The notes under the pieces were generated by a model. The model ran no database searches. It was not told where the DNA came from and worked only from the letters and a program-made list of their open reading frames with translations. A program made the position numbers and the translations under genes. From assembly GCF_000300535.1 (NCBI RefSeq), contig NZ_AMSH01000015.1, positions 1-55,823 on the forward strand: DNA of 55,823 nucleotides, read 5' to 3'. Positions 51,464 through 55,823 of the stretch are shown piece after piece (position 1 is the first letter of the stretch; each line of letters starts with the position of its first letter). This DNA is from Bacillus xiamenensis (lineage in GTDB: Bacteria; Bacillota; Bacilli; Bacillales; Bacillaceae).

Positions 51464-51598
51464 TTAAACTATACTACACGAAAGTTTATTAAATTTCAAG
51501 ATATGTTTTTTCAATAAAATGCTCATGTATTCAAGATATCTGTCCATACATACATAAGAAAACATTATTCTAAGAAAGTTTCATTTTTTCCCATCGTG
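51464..51598. other. AT-rich gap between 6S-2 and yocK
   Basis: About 130 AT-rich bases holding the 6S-2 upstream promoter region. B. subtilis has the azoreductase gene yocJ in this interval; here no coding sequence is present. Confidence 0.6.
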
Positions 51599-52099
51599 TT
51601 ATTTGTCATCCTCTAAATCAACATCTTGCTCTTCTTCTAATCTTTCATACGTGTCTGAATGCATTTGATCCATTGTTTCTCTATTTGTTAAATTACGCAT
51701 TTGTTCAGAGAACGAACGGTCAAATTCATTCGGATCTTGATTGGTTTCTTCGTTTTTCTTGGCATCAATTGAATAACGCGTATATGGTACTGCTTTTAAA
51801 CGTTCATACGGAATGTCTTTTCCTGTTTTCTCACATATCCCATATGTGCCGTCCTCCATTCGCTTAAGCGCTGCATCAATTTCACCTTCAAGCTGATCAT
51901 CGACTTGATCCAGCGTTTGTTCTGTCATGCGGTCTAAATAAATGCTTCCATGATCAGCCAGATGGTTTCCAACACCATTTGACATTTCATTAGATTCGAC
52001 CAGCATAGATTCTTCTTTCTTTTTTGATCCTTTCACATCTTTTTTTAATTGAATGAGTCTTTCATATAAATCAGCTTTTTGCTCTTTCGTTAAGCTCAC
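51599..52099 (-). CDS. yocK: DksA/TraR-like protein of the YteA group (YocK)
   Basis: A 166-residue protein related to B. subtilis YocK/YteA. An N-terminal helical region (LTKEQKADLYERLIQLKKDVKG) is followed by DQVDDQLEGEIDAALKRMEDGTYGICEKTGKDI... in the DksA zinc-finger position. Only one Cys (GIC) of the usual C4 finger remains, so zinc is probably not bound in the standard way. RLKAVPYTRYSIDAKK is the rest of the finger block. Very acidic C terminus. A TTG at 52105 is in frame, but AAGGAG lies nine bases before GTG 52099. General-stress or sporulation control is known for relatives; here it is not shown. Confidence 0.85.
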   Translation of the reverse strand: MSLTKEQKADLYERLIQLKKDVKGSKKKEESMLVESNEMSNGVGNHLADHGSIYLDRMTEQTLDQVDDQLEGEIDAALKRMEDGTYGICEKTGKDIPYERLKAVPYTRYSIDAKKNEETNQDPNEFDRSFSEQMRNLTNRETMDQMHSDTYERLEEEQDVDLEDDK

Positions 52100-52146
52100 G
52101 GTCAACCACTCCTTTCTCCTTTCCTTCCCGCTACAAGCGAAATAAA

Positions 52147-52186
52147 AACATTAAAAAAGCTGCCGCCTCTTTGGCAGCAGCTTTCT
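52147..52186 (-). terminator. Terminator of the YhfK-like gene
   Basis: A near-perfect 12-bp stem (AAAGCTGCTGCC / GGC-GGCAGCTTT, one mismatch) with a T-run on the minus strand, shortly after the stop at 52195. Confidence 0.75.
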
Positions 52187-52194
52187 TCCTTCAC

Positions 52195-52842
52195 TTAAAG
52201 CTTACGAAGTGCTTCTTCTACTGGTGTATCACCTTTGATTAAGTCAAAGGTCTTATTTTTCACATTAGGCTCCGTTAAGCTTTCTACTAGAACAACAGCT
52301 ACATCTCCTCTTGAAATCTCAATGTTTCGATCATCTGGGATATGAGCAGCAGCTTCTATTTTCCCTGTTTTCTTCTCATGAAGCAACGCACCTGGGCGCA
52401 CAATGGTGTAAGAAAGACCAGACTGTTTTAAATGTTCATCTGCCTTTCTTTTCGCTTCATAATAAATTTCCATACTGCCTTGTCCTTTTCCTTGGTTAGG
52501 ATCGTCAGCATTATACGAACTCAGCATCACAAAGTGCTGAATATTTTCTTTTTTGGCCGCATCAACGAGGCGCTTTGCCCCCTCTTGATCCACAGCAATC
52601 GTTTTATCTGCACCTGTTTTTGAGCCTGAACCAGCTGCAAAGATGACAGCTTCCGCTTGTTTTACAGCAGGTGTGACATCCTTTTCAAGATCACCGGTGA
52701 CAGGCGTGGCACCAAGTTCTTTTAGCTCATCGGCTTGTTTTTCATCTCGAATGAGAGCAAGCGGCTCATGTCCTTTTTCTTTTAAATAACGAATGACAAG
52801 TCTGCCTGTATGTCCATTTGCTCCAGCAACTAATACTTTCAT
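52195..52842 (-). CDS. NAD(P)-binding atypical SDR protein, YhfK-like
   Basis: A 215-residue short-chain dehydrogenase-like protein of the atypical NAD(P)H-binding (NmrA/SDR_a5) type. The nucleotide motif GANGHTGRLV (residues 7-16) is clear, then FAAGSGSKTGADKT and MLSSYNADDP ... YYEAKRKADEHL with the Tyr-x-x-x-Lys-like arrangement, and TIVRPGALL. Length and segments resemble B. subtilis YhfK (214). Substrate unknown. AAAGGAG precedes the ATG. Monocistronic between yocK and yozO. Not to be taken as the orthologue without a search. Confidence 0.85.
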   Translation of the reverse strand: MKVLVAGANGHTGRLVIRYLKEKGHEPLALIRDEKQADELKELGATPVTGDLEKDVTPAVKQAEAVIFAAGSGSKTGADKTIAVDQEGAKRLVDAAKKENIQHFVMLSSYNADDPNQGKGQGSMEIYYEAKRKADEHLKQSGLSYTIVRPGALLHEKKTGKIEAAAHIPDDRNIEISRGDVAVVLVESLTEPNVKNKTFDLIKGDTPVEEALRKL

Positions 52843-53019
52843 TGTTCATTCTCCTTTCTGTATCTGTTTCATCTTTATCCTTTTTTTCTATGATTCAAAC
52901 ACGCCAATAGAAAAAAGCCTTTCCCATTTGTTATGAGAAAGGCTAAATCATGTGCGATAAATAAAAATAAGAACGAAGAATGAGAAAAGTGCATGTGATC
53001 TATGTAATCGCAAAGTTGA

Positions 53020-53361
53020 TCAGCAAAGATGTTTTGTTAAGATGGCCTGCACATCACTCAAATCTGTATCTTTAGAAAAATCGAGTTCAAATACTTTTGA
53101 GCTTGTGACAAGCAGCATACCTGTGTCTTGATCAAACACGCCAGCTTCTTGAATGGCAAAACTTTCAATTGATCGATACGGCAAGGAGACCCTGACTTTC
53201 TTTTTAGAAAATATGCGGTTATCGCCAAAGATCAGTCGTTTATTGGTAAAACAAATTTGGTCGTGACGCAGTCTGTAAACAGCCTCAATTCTTTCCCCTT
53301 CAATCAATAAGGATTCGAATTTTTTATGATCATTTTGTTTACTGACAGAAAAAATACCCAC
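53020..53361 (-). CDS. yozO: YozO-like bacterial PH-domain protein
   Basis: About 113 residues forming a single bacterial Pleckstrin-homology domain (bPH): EAVYRLRHDQICFTNKRLIF, KKKVRVSLPYRSIESFAIQEAG, LEL-type C-terminal strands and a final helix (LSDVQAILTKHL). B. subtilis YozO (about 115 residues) lies in the same region before dhaS. I choose GTG 53361 (MGIFSVSK) because GAGGGGG lies five bases ahead; TTG/ATG codons at 53385-53382 with AAAGGA are alternatives that add eight residues. Function unknown; bPH proteins often form ring-like oligomers near membranes. A perfect 9-bp inverted repeat lies upstream. Confidence 0.8.
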   Translation of the reverse strand: MGIFSVSKQNDHKKFESLLIEGERIEAVYRLRHDQICFTNKRLIFGDNRIFSKKKVRVSLPYRSIESFAIQEAGVFDQDTGMLLVTSSKVFELDFSKDTDLSDVQAILTKHLC

Positions 53362-53435
53362 GTAAACCCCCTCTTCCTGCATCAAATTCCTTTATGACAA
53401 AACGGCCACACGGCTCTGTGGGTACGTTTTATTCT

Positions 53436-53459
53436 CACTTATAGAATACGCTATAAGTG
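53436..53459 (-). promoter_or_regulatory. Inverted repeat in the yozO promoter region
   Basis: CACTTATAG-AATACG-CTATAAGTG is a perfect 9-bp inverted repeat about 75 bases before the yozO start. No T-run follows on either strand, so it looks like an operator rather than a terminator. The -10-like TATTCT lies within it. Confidence 0.45.
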
Positions 53460-53615
53460 GTTGTTATTCCATTACGAATAGATTAAATTTCATTTAACTT
53501 TTTCTTTATGATCCGATGCTCTTTCCTCTACTTATTTAGACTGCTAAAGCAGGAAAAAAGTTTCAGTTCTTTTCGAGAAATCACCTTTGATTTTCTATTG
53601 TCATCATCCTATAAA

Positions 53616-53645
53616 AAAACAGTGATTGTGTAAAATCACTGTTTT
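53616..53645 (-). terminator. Terminator of the 47-residue gene
   Basis: A perfect 11-bp stem (AAAACAGTGAT / ATCACTGTTTT) with an 8-base loop just after the small gene; T-run on the minus strand. Confidence 0.85.
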
Positions 53646-53651
53646 AAATGG

Positions 53652-53795
53652 CTATTCATCTTTTGAGGTATCAATCGTTCCCTCGGCATACACATCAGAA
53701 ATCTGCTCAAGCGTGATCGCCATATCAGCGTCTTCGTTATCATGCCAAGCATTTTGATGTTTCTGCTCGTCTGTTTGCTGCTTTTTCATTTTCAT
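53652..53795 (-). CDS. Small acidic protein, 47 residues
   Basis: A short frame MKMKKQQTDEQKHQNAWHDN then EDADMAITLEQISDVYAEGT and a short DE-rich tail. AAAGGGTG precedes the ATG by six bases, and a strong terminator starts eight bases after the stop, so it is very likely a real gene. It is hydrophilic, acidic in its C-terminal half, with no membrane segment or Cys. It sits between yozO and the DUF6501 gene on the same strand, about 40 bases after the latter, so the two may share a transcript. I do not recognise a family. Confidence 0.7.
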   Translation of the reverse strand: MKMKKQQTDEQKHQNAWHDNEDADMAITLEQISDVYAEGTIDTSKDE

Positions 53796-53838
53796 CACCC
53801 TTTACTGTTTTTCTTAGTATGAGTGATGACCCTTCAAA

Positions 53839-54051
53839 TCATTCAGCCGAAATGTCTTCGAAATACTCTTTGTAATATCCGCCTACTTTACCGGTATTAT
53901 CAACGACAAAGAGGAATTCCTCTGTTTCATTTTTCACTTCATATGTGTTTCCAACCGTTAGAACGCGGTTGACCATATATTTTTTCGCATTCGTATGTAC
54001 ACATTTTACTTGTTTTAACGTTTTGGCCGTTTGCCAGTTTTGATGGATCAT
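53839..54051 (-). CDS. DUF6501-type small protein (YozC-like)
   Basis: A 70-residue basic-then-acidic protein beginning MIHQNWQTAKTLKQVKCVHTN, with KKYMVNRVLTVGNTYEVKNE and FVVDNTGKVGGYYKEYF in the rest. The pattern of short beta strands suggests a compact SH3-like barrel. I believe it belongs to the DUF6501 group that includes B. subtilis YozC (about 67 residues); this is from memory. The longer frame to 54135 has no ribosome binding site, whereas AAAGGAG lies seven bases before ATG 54051. Divergent from dhaS. Function unknown. Confidence 0.78.
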   Translation of the reverse strand: MIHQNWQTAKTLKQVKCVHTNAKKYMVNRVLTVGNTYEVKNETEEFLFVVDNTGKVGGYYKEYFEDISAE

Positions 54052-54125
54052 GATATAAAAACTCCTTTTTTCATCTATATATTTATTGTAGCCAATTTTT
54101 TGTGAAATGCAATCAGTGTTATGGA

Positions 54126-54171
54126 TTGCTTTCAAGCATGTCGTGTACTATGATAAATGTATACGTTTACA
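54126..54171 (+). promoter_or_regulatory. dhaS promoter with cre-like operator at the start point
   Basis: TTGCTT (54126-54131), 17 bases, TATGAT (54149-54154) predict a start near 54161. TGTATACGTTTACA at 54158-54171 matches the cre consensus at 13 of 14 positions and covers that start, ideal for CcpA repression. GTATACG here also pairs with CGTATAC about 14 bases further on (54181-54187), so a second interpretation is a larger palindrome for another regulator. Confidence 0.6.
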
Positions 54172-54261
54172 TCTGTGTGCGTATACTGTTTGGCTTCACG
54201 TCCACTTTTTCCACCTAGAACTCGCAGAACAACCCATATCTTTAAGGAGGTTTGTTTATTT

Positions 54262-55746
54262 ATGAGCTCTACAACACTTCAAATCAGTTCAAAACTCGAA
54301 TCTTTTCTCCAAGGGACGAAGAAACTCTACATTAACGGTCAATTTGTCGCAAGTCACGATAACAAAACATTCTCTACGCCTAACCCAGCCACAGGAGAAA
54401 CCCTTATTGATGTATATGAAGCCGGTGCAAACGACATTGATGAGGCAGTGAAAGCGGCTAAAAAAGCCTTCCATGGTCCGTGGCGCTCAATGTCTGCGGC
54501 AGAACGTGCCCGCCTGATGTTTAAACTTGCAGACCTAATGGAAGAACACCAAGAAGAGCTGGCTCAGCTTGAAACACTGGATAATGGAAAGCCCATTAAT
54601 GAAACAACACATGCGGATGTTCCTCTTGCCATTGAACACATGCGCTATTATGCAGGCTGGACCACCAAAATGACTGGACAAACGATTCCTGTCAGTCAGG
54701 GATATTTTAACTATACCCGCCATGAGCCTGTTGGCGTTGTGGGACAAATCATTCCTTGGAACTTCCCGCTGCTTATGGCCATGTGGAAAATGGGAGCTGC
54801 ACTAGCAACAGGCTGTACCATCGTTTTAAAGCCAGCCGAACAAACCCCTCTTTCTGCTCTTTATTTGGCTGAATTAGTGGATAAAGCTGGATTCCCAGAT
54901 GGCGTCATTAACATCGTCCCTGGATTCGGTGAAACAGCCGGAGAAGCTTTAACTGATCACCCTGATGTCAACAAACTGGCATTCACAGGGTCAACAAGTG
55001 TTGGGAAATTGATTATGGAGAAAGCGGCTAAATCTATTAAACGGGTCACATTAGAGCTTGGCGGAAAATCGCCAAATATTATTTTACCAGATGCCGATTT
55101 AAAGAAAGCCATTCCAGGAGCTTTAAATGGTGTCATGTTTAACCAAGGTCAAGTGTGCTGTGCAGGCTCAAGAGTCTTTATTCACCGGAGTCAATATGAT
55201 GAAGTAGTTGATCAAATGGCCACGTATGCGACCTCATTAAAGCAAGGCGCTGGTCTGCATCAGGATACCCAAATCGGCCCTCTTGTCAGTAAAGAGCAGC
55301 ATGAGCGTGTGTTAGGCTATATTGAAAAAGGGAAGTCAGAAGGCGCAACCGCTGTTGTCGGTGGCGATTGTCCTTATGAAGCCGGCTATTTCGTCTCTCC
55401 TACTGTGTTTAAAGATGTAGAAGATGACATGACAATCGCAAAGGAAGAGATTTTCGGCCCAGTCCTATCTGCAATTCCTTATGATTCCATTGATGAAGTG
55501 GTCGAACGGGCCAATCAGTCTGAATATGGATTAGCCGCAGGACTTTGGACAGAAAATCTAAAACATGCCCATGATATCGCTGCACGTCTTGAAGCAGGCA
55601 CGATTTGGGTCAACTGTTATAATGTCTTTGATGCCGCCTCCCCGTTTGGAGGATATAAGCAGTCAGGCCTTGGCAGAGAAATGGGATCATATGCCCTGAA
55701 CAACTATACAGAAGTCAAAAGTGTGTGGATTAACCTTCAAGACTAA
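54262..55746 (+). CDS. dhaS: Aldehyde dehydrogenase DhaS
   Basis: A 494-residue NAD(P)-dependent aldehyde dehydrogenase (B. subtilis DhaS 495) that oxidises aldehydes to acids. All ALDH motifs are present: PWNFPLLMAMWK (cofactor site), FTGSTSVGK, ELGGKSPNI with the general-base Glu, the catalytic Cys in NQGQVCCAGSR, and EIFGPVLS with the second Glu. The open frame begins at 54157 but AAGGAGG precedes ATG 54262 (MSSTTLQISSKLES), the start chosen. It is expected to be under catabolite control from the cre-like site at the promoter. The substrate in vivo is unclear. Confidence 0.94.
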   Translation: MSSTTLQISSKLESFLQGTKKLYINGQFVASHDNKTFSTPNPATGETLIDVYEAGANDIDEAVKAAKKAFHGPWRSMSAAERARLMFKLADLMEEHQEELAQLETLDNGKPINETTHADVPLAIEHMRYYAGWTTKMTGQTIPVSQGYFNYTRHEPVGVVGQIIPWNFPLLMAMWKMGAALATGCTIVLKPAEQTPLSALYLAELVDKAGFPDGVINIVPGFGETAGEALTDHPDVNKLAFTGSTSVGKLIMEKAAKSIKRVTLELGGKSPNIILPDADLKKAIPGALNGVMFNQGQVCCAGSRVFIHRSQYDEVVDQMATYATSLKQGAGLHQDTQIGPLVSKEQHERVLGYIEKGKSEGATAVVGGDCPYEAGYFVSPTVFKDVEDDMTIAKEEIFGPVLSAIPYDSIDEVVERANQSEYGLAAGLWTENLKHAHDIAARLEAGTIWVNCYNVFDAASPFGGYKQSGLGREMGSYALNNYTEVKSVWINLQD

Positions 55747-55760
55747 TCACGCACGTAAAG

Positions 55761-55787
55761 AAAAGCCGGTGACAATGTCATCGGCTT
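55761..55787. terminator. Hairpin 1 after dhaS
   Basis: AAGCCGGTGACA pairs with TGTCATCGGCTT (one G-U pair) almost without loop. The T-run is on the minus strand only, as in hairpin 1 of the yocA/prpB cassette. Confidence 0.65.
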
Positions 55788-55823
55788 CAGATTGTTGACA
55801 AAGGGCTAAAATGAACTTTATTT
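55788..55823 (+). repeat. Dispersed terminator repeat, copy 2 (truncated by window end)
   Basis: CAG, then ATTGTTGACAAAGGGCTAAA and TGAACTTTATTT match copy 1 (43197-43228) with four differences over 32 bases. Its 3' arm would lie beyond the window; from copy 1, a complementary TTTAGCCCTTTG-type arm and T-run are predicted. Confidence 0.65.

Noticed and set aside
1..55823. Mobile elements, CRISPR arrays, prophage, defence systems, tRNA or rRNA genes
   Set aside because: No transposase or integrase-like protein, no regularly spaced repeats and no tRNA-like cloverleaf were recognised anywhere in the window.

Overview
The window looks like chromosomal DNA from a Bacillus of the B. pumilus / B. 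safensis / B. altitudinis group. This is inferred from gene content, gene lengths and B. subtilis-like Shine-Dalgarno and sigma-A signals; no database search was run. Many genes match the B. subtilis gltAB-proHJ-yoaE-csaA-yoc/yoz-dhaS region in order. There are local differences: a nas nitrate cluster, a third proline gene (proA) in the proHJ operon, yndGHJ and a methylcitrate operon. I see no phage, insertion sequence, CRISPR array, rRNA or tRNA.

Layout. 1-6.4 kb (minus strand): a luciferase-like oxidoreductase, a MATE exporter behind dacC (PBP4a), a secreted pectinesterase with a perfect cre site, and a YetF-like membrane protein. 6.4-22.2 kb: a nitrogen block with nasBCDE (minus) divergent from nasA (plus) around a perfect TnrA box, then gltAB (minus) divergent from gltC (plus). 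Together these genes take nitrate in, reduce it through nitrite to ammonium and feed it into glutamate. 22.3-25.9 kb: a heterodimeric ABC exporter. 26.0-26.6 kb: a GNAT acetyltransferase pseudogene. 26.7-29.9 kb: a proH-proJ-proA operon without a T-box leader, probably for osmostress proline synthesis; proH seems to start at ATT.

30.3-34.5 kb: a cytochrome P450, a YoaE-type molybdopterin oxidoreductase, a likely small RNA (BsrC position) and csaA. 34.7-40.5 kb: an M50-like membrane protein whose HExxH motif reads HQLGH, the yndG-yndH-yndJ operon, an MBL-hydrolase/TetR operon with two operator palindromes in its promoter, and a small membrane protein. 40.5-46.8 kb: czrA, an APC permease, lysozyme-like yocA and the methylcitrate operon prpC-prpD-prpB.

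46.9-55.8 kb: yozB, yocC, yocH (with a perfect WalR box), recQ, a 6S-2 RNA, yocK, a YhfK-like protein, yozO, two very small proteins and dhaS. A composite double-hairpin terminator occurs after yocA, and a second, truncated copy follows dhaS at the right edge.

Most of the window is ordinary core Bacillus sequence. The points most worth checking are the ATT start of proH, the HQLGH pseudo-protease, the hairpin over the yetF ribosome binding site, the self-contained TetR/MBL control region, the small RNA upstream of csaA, and the repeated convergent-terminator cassette.
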